From the NCBI RefSeq assembly GCF_036323735.1, contig NC_086024.1, positions 134,841,053 through 134,905,052 of the forward strand: a stretch of 64,000 bases of DNA, written 5' to 3'. This DNA comes from Rattus norvegicus (lineage: Eukaryota; Chordata; Mammalia; Rodentia; Muridae). The translations under genes were made by a program, and so were the position numbers. Below the pieces are notes generated by a model, which saw only the letters and a list, made by a program, of their open reading frames with translations, was not told the origin of the DNA and did not search any database. Of this stretch, positions 12,517-22,539 are shown piece by piece; positions within the stretch are counted from its first letter, which is position 1, and each line of letters opens with the position of its first letter.

Positions 12517-12600
12517 GTTCATATATTCATTCATTCATTCATTCATTCATTCATTCTATAAATTCTACTACTCTAGAGAACCCTAATTGATACCATGGAC
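12045..12600 (+). repeat. LTR-like rodent repeat carrying GATA and ATTC arrays
   Basis: Characteristic blocks in order: 'aggtaggaagacacatacct', 'cctatataaggaca', 'tccttcactggcattggaga', 'cattgttgggttagctgaac', 'ctctagagaaccctaattga'. Two tetranucleotide arrays have grown near its 3' end. The TATA-like and late AATA-rich parts resemble an LTR, but the family is not assigned. Confidence 0.65.
12464..12557. repeat. (GATA)n then (ATTC)n microsatellites
   Basis: About 13 GATA units (12464-12516), a short spacer, then about 7 ATTC units (to about 12557). Confidence 0.97.
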
Positions 12601-13395
12601 TTTGGAGCACAAAGTTCTTGCCATCTCTCCCATATCTTACGAGACCAAAATCAAATTCCTGAGCTTCATGCTTAGAGTGCTGGGGAGTCTGGTTGGTGTA
12701 GATGTTTCAGACTTATTACTAGCCCTCCCTTCCCAGCTCTGTTCCTGCGGCCACCACAAACCACACAGGCCTTGAAGCTCTCTGAATTCACGAACCTCAC
12801 TATATACTTCCCAACCAGTAGGCGTCTTATGTGGAATGCTTAGGTCCTCTCAGGCACTGCAATGGATTCTAGGTGTAGAGATGAGCAGCGGGGGACATGA
12901 TTCAGTAAGCTGGAAGTTATGCTGTAAGTGTTGGATCCATATCTTGTCACCTGACCTTGGGAATGTTTCCTGACAGCTCCCTGCCTGCCCTGCTAGACTG
13001 GGAAGCCGTACTTCAGACTTTGACGAGAAAGTTTGACTGTTTAAATATGAAAGAAAATTTAATATTGAGTCTGAGGATGGCTGTTATCAAAAAACAATCA
13101 ATAAATCATTCCCAAGGGACAGAGAAACTAGAATACCTGTCCAGGGCTGGATGGAAGCATAAAGGGGTACAGCCACTATAGAAAAGGGTATGATGATTCC
13201 CGAAACTAAAACTATCCAACACATGCAGAACAGTGCTGGTTAGTGGGAGTGGAGGGCAGGGAAAAGGTGAAGCTTTCATCCAACCCAGATTCAGTTTTGA
13301 TTAAGGAACATAAAAAGAGTTATCAAGAGGATAGTGGGGATGGTTGCACAAGGATGTAAATGTGCAAAATGACACTGAGCTGCACCCTTAAAACT
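12601..13395. other. Anonymous sequence
   Basis: No gene or repeat recognised with confidence. Confidence 0.45.
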
Positions 13396-13735
13396 GTTGA
13401 GGGGGCTGGAGAGATGGCTTAGCAGTTAGGAGCACTTCTTTCACAAACATGAGGGCCAGAGTCTAGATCCCTGAACCTTTGTAAAGCCTGTGCATGGTCC
13501 TGCCCATGCCTGTAACTGCAACACTGAGTGGGGTGGAGGAGGGAAGATGGGGCTCTCTGACTGCCAGCCTAGCCAAGAAAACATATGCCCCATGTTCAAA
13601 GAGTGACCCATCCTCAAAGGAGTGGGTGAGGAGTATCAGAGAAAGACCGTCAGCATCCTCCTCTGGCTGCTGTGCGTGACACAGGCACCTGCACACACAT
13701 ACAGCTGACATACACATGTTCACATACCAGAAGGA
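13396..13735 (+). mobile_element. B3-type SINE
   Basis: Begins 'gggggctggagagatggctt', a tRNA-derived head with an A-box, continues through a diverged 'tgcctgtaactgcaacactg' body and ends in a CA-rich 'cctgcacacacatacagctg' tail. Confidence 0.8.
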
Positions 13736-13799
13736 TTAAAATGTTAAGTGGATATGGGTGGTAGCGTTCGAACCTCATATGACAAAACTGTGTGCACAG

Positions 13800-14150
13800 A
13801 ACTTCTTTTGTATATGTGTCTATGTGTGTATTTCATGTGTGAGAGAGCACATGTGTAAGGATCTACATGTGTGCGCATGGGGAGGCTAGCAGTCTGCTTC
13901 AGATGCCATCCCCAGGTGCTGTCCACCTTGCTCTTTGAGACAGAACTTCTCACTTTTACCTGGACTAAGTTATTGGGTTGACGTCCAATGAGCCCCAAGG
14001 ATCAGCCTGTCTCCATCTCCCCAGCACTGGGATTACAAGCATGTGCCACTAGACCTGACGTTATCTTAAAACATGGGTTTCAGGGATCGAATCTAGGTCC
14101 TCCTGCTTGTATAAGGAGCACTTAGACAGCAGAGTCATCTCATCAGCTCT
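13800..14150 (-). mobile_element. B3/B4-type SINE
   Basis: Reverse complement of a B3 body: 'tttgagacagaacttctcac', 'tccccagcactgggattaca', 'gggatcgaatctaggtcctc' and 'gcagagtcatctcatcagct' appear in the antisense order. The TG-rich tail is at 13800-13870. Confidence 0.8.
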
Positions 14151-14174
14151 GATCCTGATGCACAAGAACTGAAT

Positions 14175-14224
14175 AGACAGACAGGTAGGCAGGCAGGCAG
14201 ACAACAGACAGACAGACAGATATG
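14175..14224. repeat. (CAGA/CAGG)n microsatellite
   Basis: Short imperfect tetranucleotide array of CAGA, TAGG and CAGG units. Confidence 0.9.
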
Positions 14225-14497
14225 AGTAAATGGGCATCACATCTAGAGATCCTGGAGAGAAAGAAAGAAAAGAAGGAAGTCCTGTGGCTGCTGAGCTCCT
14301 CACCTAGAGAGACCCTCCAGGTTCTGTGATAAGAGAGAGCCACAGAATCTAGTGGTCTTGCTCAAGAAAACAGGAACCGTTGAGGACTCAAAGACACCCA
14401 GGACACTGCTGTTGTACAGTGACTCCCCCCCCAAAAAAACCCTTGACTCAGCACTGACTGGCACTCACATGACCCCAGACAGGTATAGGTAGGACTT

Positions 14498-14830
14498 CAG
14501 TATGATTGTCCCCCACAAACTCATGCATTAGGCACTTGGTCTTCAGCTAATGGCATTATTTGTCAAAGTTTTGGATCCTTCAGAGGTTGAACCTTACTGG
14601 AGGGAGCAAGTCCCTAGGGATGGGCGTGTCCTTGAGGACTATACCTGATCCCTGGCCTCTTGCTGTCTCTCTATGGTTCCTGTCTGCCATAGATGAGGAA
14701 ACTCTAAATGTGGTACCAGCCCTATCCCCATGACACTTCACACAACAGCACAGGGAAGGTGCCACAGATAGAGCCCTTTAATCACAAGCCCCAATCAACC
14801 CTTCCTCCCTTTAATTTAGCAACAAGAGAA
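14498..14830 (+). repeat. LTR-like rodent repeat
   Basis: 'ccccacaaactcatgcatta', 'ggcacttggtcttcagc', 'gaggttgaaccttactgg' and 'ccttgaggactatacctgat' are in the order of a widespread rodent LTR-like family. Family name not assigned. Confidence 0.55.
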
Positions 14831-14910
14831 ACAACAAAACCAGGAAAACAGGATCTCCTTCTGAAACCAGACAGCACCTAAAACAGCCATGTAACATCCC
14901 CTACACTACA

Positions 14911-15091
14911 CTTTAGAGCAGTGGTTCTCAATCTTTAGGGTGCTACCTCTTTGAGGTCGCTTTCACAGGTATCACCTAAGTCCATTGGAAAATACACCTA
15001 TTTATGACTCATAACAGTAGCAAAAATTACGGTTATGAAGTCTGTATTAAAGGATCACAGCACTGGGGAATTGAGAATCACTGATCTAGAT
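14911..15091 (+). mobile_element. hAT-Charlie-type mini-transposon (URR1-like)
   Basis: Terminal inverted repeats cagtggttctcaatc (from 14919) and gattgagaatcactg-like (ending 15083) flank a 165-bp body with 'tcataacagtagcaaaaatt'. Flanking 8-mers ctttagag and atctagat share the TNTAGA core, a hAT-Charlie-type target. Confidence 0.8.
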
Positions 15092-15439
15092 AGTTAAACA
15101 AGTTATCCACCAACCAGCTATTCCTACCTGGTGCAGGTTAAAAACAAGTCTCAGAAAGATCAAGCTGTTCACAGCTAACATGGAACTTCTGGGATCGAAG
15201 GTCAGAAATATGCACAGAAAGATGAAACATCAAAAATAAAGCATATAAGTCTGGCATCCATTAAAAAAAGCCTTAAGAAAACATGCAGAGTAAAACATGG
15301 CCCATAGTCCAGGGAAAAGATGCGGGAGGAGACAGAGAGGACATTGAAATGACTACGTTGTGTATGTCAAGAAGGTAGAGGCTACAGGATGTCATAGAGA
15401 GAAAAGACATTAAGGAGACATGAATTGATAGAGACTTTT
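15092..15439. other. Anonymous sequence
   Basis: No gene or repeat recognised. Confidence 0.45.
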
Positions 15440-15468
15440 TAAAAAGATTATTTGATTTCACTTTTGAG

Positions 15469-15518
<50 letters not shown>

Positions 15519-15648
15519 GGTGTGTGTGCATATGGGTTTTAGAGCCCCTAGAGTTACAAGAGAGCTTGGGGATGTGGCACTAGGAGCTGAACTTGGGTTT
15601 GCTCTAAGAGCACTGTGTGCACTCTTAGCCAGACAATCCAATCGAGTT
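15440..15648 (-). mobile_element. Diverged B2-type SINE with (GT)n tail
   Basis: Antisense B2-like head ('ggatgtggcactaggagctg', 'gctctaagagcactgtgtgc') is preceded by about 38 bp of GT (15474-15512) at its tail side. Confidence 0.7.
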
Positions 15649-15839
15649 TTTAATTAAGATGTAGGGTTAGTATCACACTGAGTACAATAGAATTATAAGA
15701 AGGGCACCTATAGGCAAGGCAACCAAATAACAGTACAAAGGACACGCAGGAGGAGGCTGAGCAAGGGACTAGTGAGCAGAGGGGCACACGGACACGATCT
15801 CTTGACACGTCTTTAGAATCCCTGAATAAGAAATAGGTG

Positions 15840-16312
15840 AGGACAGAAATATTCAAAAGAAATCACAGTTTTCAACACTTCATGTCTCCAAATTTGGTGA
15901 AAACTATAAATGCTCAGGTACAAGAACTTCTCAAACACCAGAAATATGAAGAAAGGGAACCAAGGTGCGCCATAACAAGATTTCCCCAAGCCAATGATAA
16001 GCAGACATTTTGACTAAAGGCAGCCAACAAGGGGGAGAGACACATTACAGACAGCAGAATAAACGTAAGATGACCACCGAATTCTCACCAGAAATAACAC
16101 ACACCAGAAGACAGTACTGCAGTGTCTGAAAGTTCAACACTCCAGAATTACTGTTCCAGAGGAAATCAACTTCCAAAGTAAAGACAAAAAAAAAAAAAAA
16201 AAAAGACCTTCCAGACGTGCTGAAGCTGAAGAGAGCTATGAATCTATCAGCAGCAGAACATTCAGGACAAAAGTGGGAGATAAAGTTAGTCACTCAAGCA
16301 GAAGACGAAGAG
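15840..16312 (+). mobile_element. Ancient L1 (L1M) ORF1 relic
   Basis: Degraded match to the 3' part of a mammalian L1 ORF1: 'gagagacacattacagacag' then 'ttctcaccagaaataac', 'ccagaagacagtactg', 'gaggaaatcaacttccaaag' and a 'gaccttccagacgtgctgaag' ending follow the order of the RNA-recognition and C-terminal domains. An A-run of about 20 has grown inside it. No open frame survives. It is probably the 5'-most surviving piece of the L1 continued at 17621, 21205 and 22540. Confidence 0.6.
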
Positions 16313-16344
16313 CAGACAAAAGTTGGCTGTGCGTGAAAAACAAT

Positions 16345-16395
16345 TGGAGATATATATATATGTATATATATGTATGTATATATATATATATATGA
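16345..16395. repeat. (TA)n-rich microsatellite
   Basis: TATATA blocks with TATG interruptions over about 50 bp. Confidence 0.95.
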
Positions 16396-16424
16396 TATTT
16401 ATATCTTATGTAAAAAGTCCTTAA

Positions 16425-16575
16425 GGGTTGATGAAAGGGCTCAGTGGTAAGGGTGCTTGCTGCCAAGGCTTACAATCTTTGTCCAATCCCTGGGACCCAC
16501 ATGGTACAAAGAGAGAACTCACGCCCATAGGTTGTCATCTGACCTCCACACGTCTTTCAAAGATGATTGTTTCAA
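16425..16575 (+). mobile_element. tRNA-derived SINE (B3/B4 group)
   Basis: 'gatgaaagggctcagtggta', 'ggtgcttgctgccaaggctt', 'tccctgggacccacatggta' and 'gtcatctgacctccacacg' match the B4-like tRNA-derived SINE order. Confidence 0.65.
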
Positions 16576-16889
16576 GCAAGGGTAGTAACAGTGTAATGTG
16601 TGTTCAATGCATGGGCAGGTCATTGGCAAAGCCAGTCTCATGCACACACAACTGCCATGATTTCGTGCTTGGCCTGGCTGTGTTTACCCTGAAGGACACG
16701 AGTAAGGCTGCTCAAACTCACTGAGTCATATAGCAAAAGATATGTGTGTGAGGAGGATTGTAAGGAGGAGAAGACAGATAGGCAGAGGTAGAAAGATGAG
16801 TCTTTTCAAGGATGGCATAAAAGCAATCAGTATGTATTATGTGTGTGCATGAAATCATCAAAGAATTAAGTAGTTAAAATATCACAAGT
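16576..16889. other. Anonymous sequence
   Basis: No feature recognised. It lies inside the dismembered ancient L1. Confidence 0.4.
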
Positions 16890-17395
16890 AGAAATGCAAG
16901 ATGCTTGACCCTAAAGGCAATACATGTGTCACACCTAAAGCTCAGGGATCCAGGCTAAAGAGAAGGCAGAGAGGGTATAAGAGCTGGAGACAGCGAATGA
17001 GCACAAGGAAACTCTCTTCCAGACACAGCAGGGAGCTGTACATCCGAACTCGCAGTGGTTACAACAGCATGTGCCCAGACCAAGTCCTGGCATGGAGAGG
17101 GAGTGGGGCATCCAATCCCACTCCTAACCATGGAGCTATTGGCAATGGCTGAGAGGGAGAGACGGTTTTCTCTGCTAGTGTAGCCCTGGGAAGTCAACCA
17201 CATCCTGGTGGAAGACCACACATCCAAGAATATTTGGTCAAGACAAACTAAATGAAGATTCAAGATGGCGTGGATAGAGAAGGGAATGGGTCTGGGAAGA
17301 GTTGGAGAGGAGGGTGAACATGAGCAAAGTACATGTGTGAGAATCTCCATGAACCAAAACAATAATGAAAAATGAGCAGAAGTAAAGAGCTAGGA
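16890..17395 (+). mobile_element. Lx-type L1 3' UTR fragment
   Basis: 'catggagctattggcaatgg' and 'gtcaagacaaactaaatg' are followed by a purine-rich 'gaagagttggagaggagggt' section and 'gagaatctccatgaaccaaa', with an A-rich end. This is the layout of an old murine L1 3' end. No coding part remains. Confidence 0.65.
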
Positions 17396-17493
17396 AGAGA
17401 GAAGTGGAAACAGATTGGTTAGCCCGAGATGCTATAGGAAATGTTGACTAAAATCACTTGGTAGATCTGGGACGTACAATAAAGGCTCTAGAG

Positions 17494-17620
17494 AAAACTT
17501 CAGTTTTCTTTGTTTTCTTTTTTTATTTTTCGGAGCTGGGGACCGAACCCAGGGCCTTGCGCTTGCTAGGCAAGCGCTCTACTGCTGAGCTAAATCCCCA
17601 ACCCCTAAAACTTCAGTTTT
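17494..17620 (-). mobile_element. ID element (BC1/tRNA-Ala-type SINE)
   Basis: The 75-bp ID body is at 17531-17605, read on the minus strand, with the T-rich complement of its A-tail at 17508-17530. The pol III A-box (complement of 'ctactgctgagcta') and B-box (complement of 'ggaccgaaccc') are near consensus. An exact 14-bp duplication, aaaacttcagtttt, flanks it at 17494-17507 and 17607-17620, so this is a clean, fairly recent retroposition. Confidence 0.97.
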
Positions 17621-17865
17621 GTAAAGACAACCAATGACATGAACTAAAACAACAGAAAGTGTCTAAGTTATCCAAAAAACACCAGGAACAAATAATATAG
17701 GAACTAAAAGTAAAAAGGGGGCACATACAAAGGGGTAGATTAAATATAATTATATCGACATTAAGTGTAAATGTTTCAAACATCTTAAATGAAGGACAGT
17801 ACTCATCCTATTAGGCAATATAACAAGAGGGAGCTCTATGTTATCTAAAACAAGACGCAGAGAAG
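17621..17865 (+). mobile_element. Ancient L1 relic, start of ORF2
   Basis: 'atcgacattaagtgtaaatg', 'tcaaacatcttaaatgaagg' and 'ctaaaacaagacgcagag' resemble, in order, the opening of a mammalian L1 ORF2 endonuclease region. Too degraded for an open frame. The assignment rests partly on its position between the ORF1 relic and later ORF2 pieces. Confidence 0.45.
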
Positions 17866-18105
17866 GGCTCGAGAGATGGCTCGGTGGTTAAGTACACTGG
17901 CTGCTTTTGTAGAGGACACAGGTTTGGTTCCCAGTAGCCAAGTAGTGATTTACAAGGCCCTGTCACTCCAGTTTCATGGGATCTGACACTCTTTTCTGCT
18001 TCCCTTGGTCACCAGGCACTCACATGGTATAAATACTACATGTAGGGAAAAAATGCTCCAACTCAAAAAAAACCAAAAATAAATAAATAAATAAATAAAT
18101 CTTCT
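17866..18105 (+). mobile_element. B2 SINE
   Basis: The head 'gggctcgagagatggctcgg' with A-box and 'ggtttggttcccagtagcc' B-box region is followed by a body with 'gatctgacactcttttctgc' and an AATAAATAAAT tail. Confidence 0.9.
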
Positions 18106-18109
18106 TTAG

Positions 18110-19145
18110 AAATGAAGACACGGACTCTGTGGCAGTGACAGGTACGGGACTCCGGCCATGGCGAACGAAGGATTATGCTGTTGCTGAGTAAAGCCAGTCC
18201 TTTGGCCAATGGGAGGCTCAGGTCGCTAACTGGGCCCACTTTGTCCCATATTGCTTGGAACTACTTTGCTGGGTGAAGGAGAGCATGGAGTAGAGGCACT
18301 GCCCATGGGTTGTAAACATGACGGTCATGCCCAGGGCAGGGCAGCGAGTGCCGAGGTCACGGTGGGGCACAGGTCCTGCCTCTAACATGCTGCCCAGTTC
18401 ACAATCACCCTGAGCCCAAGCAACAGCGAGCTGTCTGAGGTAAAAAATGGTTCACTTTCTAGATTCTCCCCCTTTATTATAAGACCGCCCTGGTCTATGT
18501 TATCAACAGAAGCCATGCTGGTGTCTGTGGTCTGTGCAGCCACCACAGGTGATGTTGCTGTCCGTGGTCCATGATGTCTCAGGAGGCGGTGTGGATGTAC
18601 ACCATCAGGGCGGCAGCTGGAAGCACATTGATGTCCGTCATCCATTTTGCTGTCCGCCCATGCTGAGGTGTGTGTTCCGTGCTGCTGCTGGAAGCCGTGC
18701 TGTGGATCTCCTTGGTCTGTGCTATTGCTGAAAAGCCATGATAGAAGTTTGTGATCAGCTGCTGGGACAAAGAAGCTTGTTTTGTACTGCTGTTGATGAC
18801 TGCAGACTCATAACAGAGAATGAGAGACATTGAAAGCTTCTGTGACAACCTCTCCCTGCCTGCCCCTTCCAAAACAAAAGTCCAGACAGGAAGTGAATGA
18901 AGAAAGAATATAGGTCATCGATGGGGGGTATATGTGAAGAAGGACTCAGATTTCTTTAAGGGGCTAGCCAATGGGAGTTTGACCAGTGCTCCATTGAGTA
19001 TATAGACAACATACATTGGACTTGATGCGTTTTTTCCTTTTTTTATTGGGAGGGGGTATGCAAGGTTGAGAGAGTGGACATTGGAGGATTAGAAGCTAGT
19101 GTGATCATTGTATGAAATTCTCAAATAATTAGTAAAATTATGTTG
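18110..19145 (+). mobile_element. Lx-type L1 3' UTR and 3' end
   Basis: About 1 kb. The middle (18500-18760) has the repeated 'gtccgtggtccatgatg', 'gatgtccgtcatcc', 'ctgctgctggaagccgtgct' phrases that mark the Lx 3' UTR. The end has 'ccattgagtatatagacaac', a G-rich stretch 'ttgggagggggtatgc', 'gaaattctcaaataattagt' and an AT-rich terminus. No coding part is present. Confidence 0.75.
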
Positions 19146-19164
19146 GGGGGGAGGAGAAAGACAT

Positions 19165-19292
19165 AGACACAGCCAGGCATGGTTGCCTTTATGAAATGCT
19201 AGTACCAGGAGACTGAAGCAAGAGGAAAGATAATTCAAGGCTAGCCTGGGATACAAAAATGAGACCTTATCTGAAAAAACAAAATAAAACAT
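19165..19292 (+). mobile_element. B1 SINE
   Basis: 'gccaggcatggttgccttta', 'caggagactgaagcaagagg' and 'caaggctagcctgggataca' are the diverged Alu-like B1 order (7SL-derived). The tail is A-rich. Confidence 0.85.
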
Positions 19293-19689
19293 TAAAACCT
19301 GGGAAGAGTGAGAATGAAGGGACTGAAGCCATGCACAGCGCTGCCTGTAGCTGGAGGAAGACTGAAGCAGCTACCACGGGGAATGGTGTGGATTCAGAAC
19401 AGAGAAGAGCAGTGATAGAGATCAAGGGAATCGTTTAGCAATGAGAAGCCAGCCAGCAGTCAAGAAGAAAGAGCAGCCAGAATGGTTCTCACCACTGATA
19501 AAAGCGCTGTGACGTGTCTGGCATGGACTGGAAACAGGTTGGAGCCGAGACTTCGGCTCTCCTCATAACTATGGAAGGTGGGGAAGAAAAGTTGGTGAGG
19601 ATACAGAAGCTCTGAATTATACTGTCAGCTTGACCTGACCCGAGATCCCTAAACATGTCAACTACAGCAGAAGATGTTCCTTCCAGTTT
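19293..19689. other. Anonymous sequence
   Basis: No recognisable gene or repeat. Confidence 0.4.
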
Positions 19690-20405
19690 CATTTTGTTGC
19701 GGCGATAAAATATCCTGGCAAAAATCAGCGTTGAGGAGGAAAGGTTGACTTGCCTCACAATTCCAAGTTAGAGTCCATCATTTGGGGGAAGTCAAGGCAG
19801 GAGGTTACATCTGCAGTCAAGAACAGAGAGGATTAACACATCCTGGCCTGCTTGCTTCTACTCTCCCTTCTCCTGTCCTCACATAATTCAGAACCTCTGT
19901 AGCTTCGTTAGAGTTTCATTGCTGTGAAGAGACACCATGACCAAGGCAACTCATAATATTTGATCAGAGGCTGGCTTACAGTTTCAGAGGTTTAGTCCAT
20001 TACCATCATGGCAGGAAGCATGGCAGTGTGCCAAGCATTCTACAACTTGATCCACAGGTAACAGGAGACTTTGTGCCACATTGGGCATAGCTTGAGCATA
20101 GGAGACCTCAAAGCCCATCCCCACAGTGCCACACCTACTTCAACAAGGCCACACCTCCTAATAGTGCCACTCCCTATGGACCAAGCATTCAAACACCTGA
20201 GTCTATGGGGGCCATTGCTATTCAACTCACCACACCCTGCCTAGACAATGGTACCTCCCACAGTGGACTGAATCTTCCCACATCAGTCAACAATCAAGAT
20301 AATCCTCCACAGACATGCCAACCTGATCTACATGATTTCTTATTGAAAACCCCCCCCCCTTTCCATGTTTCTGAATTGTGCCAAGTTGACAGTTAAAACT
20401 AACCA
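19690..20405 (-). repeat. LTR-like rodent repeat, split by a nested insertion
   Basis: The 3' part of the element (complement) is at 19690-19905 ('gttgcggcgataaaatatcc', 'gaggaggaaaggttgacttg') and its 5' part at 20236-20405 ('gtgccaagttgacagttaaa'). Both belong in order to the same family as 24205-24590. The intervening 19910-20235 is a different LTR-like element. Confidence 0.6.
19910..20235 (-). repeat. LTR-like rodent repeat, nested
   Basis: 'gctgtgaagagacaccatga', 'catcatggcaggaagcatgg', 'caacaaggccacacctccta' and 'agtctatgggggccattgct' mark the family also seen at 33210-33575 (minus) and 44258-44595 (plus). Its complement begins TG and contains a late polyadenylation-like region, as in LTRs. 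Family name not assigned. Confidence 0.75.
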
Positions 20406-20553
20406 GCAGGGTGTCTTCTGTTTACAACATCATACAAATACTATGGATAAAAGGCTTATTCTATGGAAAATAAATCAGATACAATTGATTAGGAGTCAAA
20501 TCACACGAAGGTTTTGTTTCAAACACTGCAATACTAAATTACAAAATTAATTG

Positions 20554-20705
20554 GATGCCAGGCATGGTGGTACATACTTCTGATCCCAAACCTCGGAAGG
20601 CAAGGTTAAATAGATTTCTTTGAGTTTGAGGTCAACTGGTCTATACAGTGAGTTCCAGAGTTCCAAACCAGCCGAGGCTACACAGTAAGATCCCATCAAA
20701 GCAAA
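20554..20705 (+). mobile_element. B1 SINE
   Basis: 'tgccaggcatggtggtacat', 'ctcggaaggcaaggttaaat', 'gaggtcaactggtctataca' and 'ccgaggctacacagtaagat' form a complete B1 layout with an A-rich end. Confidence 0.88.
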
Positions 20706-20743
20706 ATGAAATTTCCTACTCATGTGGTCTTTGTGATTTCTAC

Positions 20744-21200
20744 CTTGGTGTATGTGGCCAGGGCCAAAAGGTACAGAAGGCGATGATGCAGTCCATCGAC
20801 CTCATCTTCAGATACTTGCAAAATAGATCTCGAATTCAGGAATGGCTGACTGAGCAGGCGAGAATGAGGATAGAGGATTGTATCATTAACTTTGATGAGC
20901 ACAGGAAACTCATAGTAGATGATGCAAAAGACAATCATTCTCAGACAAAGTCAAGAAAACATCTGAGTTGGACCATGCTCAAAGGAGATAGCATTACTCT
21001 AATCTAGCGTTTCCAACTAGAAATGGCCAAGCAGAGGAGAAGCTGAGAAGGCAGTTCAGGGTTTTCCAAGGTATCTTTGACAGGGAGCACAGTCTGCTAC
21101 ATTTGTTCATATTGTTTTAGTGGCCCATTGTCAGGTGACAATAGATGCTGTGAGATTGTTTGTGTTTTAAAAAAATGAAAATGAAAAAAGAAATAAAGAA
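20744..21200 (+). pseudogene. Snrpe-ps: Processed pseudogene of small nuclear ribonucleoprotein E (SmE)
   Basis: The parent gene encodes SmE, a 92-residue Sm-fold subunit of the heptameric ring on spliceosomal snRNAs. Here one uninterrupted frame follows SmE from the GQGQKVQK motif through IFRYLQNRSRIQ, a strand ending in NFDE, and TKSRK to the MLKGDSITL box of the Sm2 motif. The position matching the initiator (20744-20746) is CTT rather than ATG. A net 2-nt loss near the C-terminus brings a stop at 21005-21007, about 13 nt before the parental-type stop. Substitutions occur at conserved Sm positions. There are no introns, and the copy ends in an A-rich tail (from about 21165), so it is an L1-mediated retrocopy. 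It sits directly after a B1 and inside the ancient L1. A functional product is very unlikely. Confidence 0.92.
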
Positions 21201-21204
21201 AAAA

Positions 21205-21756
21205 GAATACCTGAAAGATATCTGAAAATTCCTCTAATATTTAGAAACTAAGTAACAACCTCGTAAGTAACTTATGGGCCAAAGGGGAGAAAAAAATCCA
21301 GTATTAGAAGGGACTTTTCAATAAATGGAAATAAAGTAGCCTGTCAGAGCTGTGTAAGGTAGCCTGGACTGTACTCAATAAAATATAGAGCACAACTTCT
21401 CAATAAAAAAAGAATCAGAAAGTTCCTCAGACCCTCGCTTCTTGTTTAGAAAAAGAGAAGGAGAGGGAAAAATCAATATTAACCTCATCAAAAAGGTGGA
21501 ACGAGGAGAGATACTAATAAATCAGTGACAGGGAGGGATGGTAGAAAAGGTCAATGAAAACAGAGAAGGGGTGTTAGAAAGATGAATCAGAGTGGAAAGC
21601 CCTTGGCCGTGTGCTCTGGCAACGGAGAGAAGGAACGGGCCACCAAACTCAAAGGCAGAGAGGGATGTTCGTGCCAACACTATAGGCTACAAAATAGCTA
21701 GCGCTACTTTATAACCCAGATGAAATGGGGACAATGACAGATACAAACCACTGAAG
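21205..21756 (+). mobile_element. Ancient L1 relic, ORF2 middle part (a)
   Basis: Blocks such as 'aatatttagaaactaagtaa', 'taacttatgggccaaagggg', 'ctcaataaaaaaagaatcag' and 'aaggtcaatgaaaacagaga' align in order with the region between the endonuclease and reverse-transcriptase domains of mammalian L1 ORF2. All frames are broken. Confidence 0.65.
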
Positions 21757-21948
21757 TCTAGAGAGGTGACTCAGCAGTCAAGAGCACTCGCTGTTCTTGC
21801 CAAGAACCCAGGTTCAATTCCTACATGGTGGCTCACAGCTGTAGTTCCAGTTCCAGGGCATCTGACGCCCTCTTCTGGCCTTTGCGTGTAATGCACACAG
21901 GTGGAGAAGCATACACACAAAATAAAAATAAAAATAAAGGTTTCTTTT
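21757..21948 (+). mobile_element. B2 SINE inserted in the ancient L1
   Basis: 'agagaggtgactcagcagtc', 'gttcaattcctacatggtgg', 'catctgacgccctcttctgg' and an AATAAAAATAAA tail mark a B2 copy. L1-like sequence resumes on its far side. Confidence 0.92.
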
Positions 21949-22125
21949 AACAGAATAAGGGACCGCAGAGCAACTTCAGTCTATCAAAATGGAATCTGTA
22001 CTGAAAAACCATCTCACTGAGACAATCCCAAGCCCACATACTTTACTGGACAACTCCATCAATCCCTTGTGAAAGAAAGAAAACCAGTTTTTCCCGAGTT
22101 TTTCCTAGAACCCCGAAGAAGGAAT
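21949..22125 (+). mobile_element. Ancient L1 relic, ORF2 (b)
   Basis: 'catctcactgagacaatccc' and 'aactccatcaatcccttgtg' continue the ORF2-like order into the start of the reverse-transcriptase domain. It is separated from part (a) only by the B2. Confidence 0.55.
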
Positions 22126-22149
22126 ATAGTTCCAGTCTTTAGCTCAGAG

Positions 22150-22530
22150 GCTGGAGCCAGGAGCTGTTGTCATAGTTTTGTTTGTGCTGATGTGATAAAT
22201 ATCCCAACAAAAAGATCCTGGGGCAAGAAATGGTTTATCTTAGTCTGCAATCCCAGGTTCCAGTCTATAAACGCAGAGAATCCAAGTAGGAACTAATCAC
22301 ATCATGAAAACAAAGAGAAAGTGATTGAATTCATGTTACTGATCAGTTCAATCTCTCTACTTTTAAATACTGTGTAAAACCCAAGCCCAGGGAATGGTAT
22401 GCTCACAATGGGCTGAGTCTTTCCACATCAATAAACACAATCAAGATGGTGCCCCTTCTCCCAAAACACAGCCAACATTACCTAGACAATGCTCTGACTG
22501 ATCCTGTCTTGTCAGGTGATTGTGCATTGT
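22150..22530 (-). repeat. LTR-like rodent repeat
   Basis: 'gtgctgatgtgataaatatc', 'aagaaatggtttatcttagt', 'tatgctcacaatgggctgag' and 'gattgtgcattgtgtcaact' are the antisense order of the family seen at 24205-24590. It interrupts the ancient L1. Confidence 0.6.
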
Positions 22531-22539
22531 GTCAACTTG

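Noticed and set aside
17531..17605. tRNA-Ala gene
   Set aside because: It has pol III boxes but lacks the full cloverleaf and is flanked by an A-tail complement and target duplications; it is an ID SINE.
20648..21007. Apparent intact gene for a 119-residue protein
   Set aside because: The upstream 30 or so codons are B1 sequence. The SmE-like part lacks its own start, ends early and has an A-tail, so it is a retrocopy.
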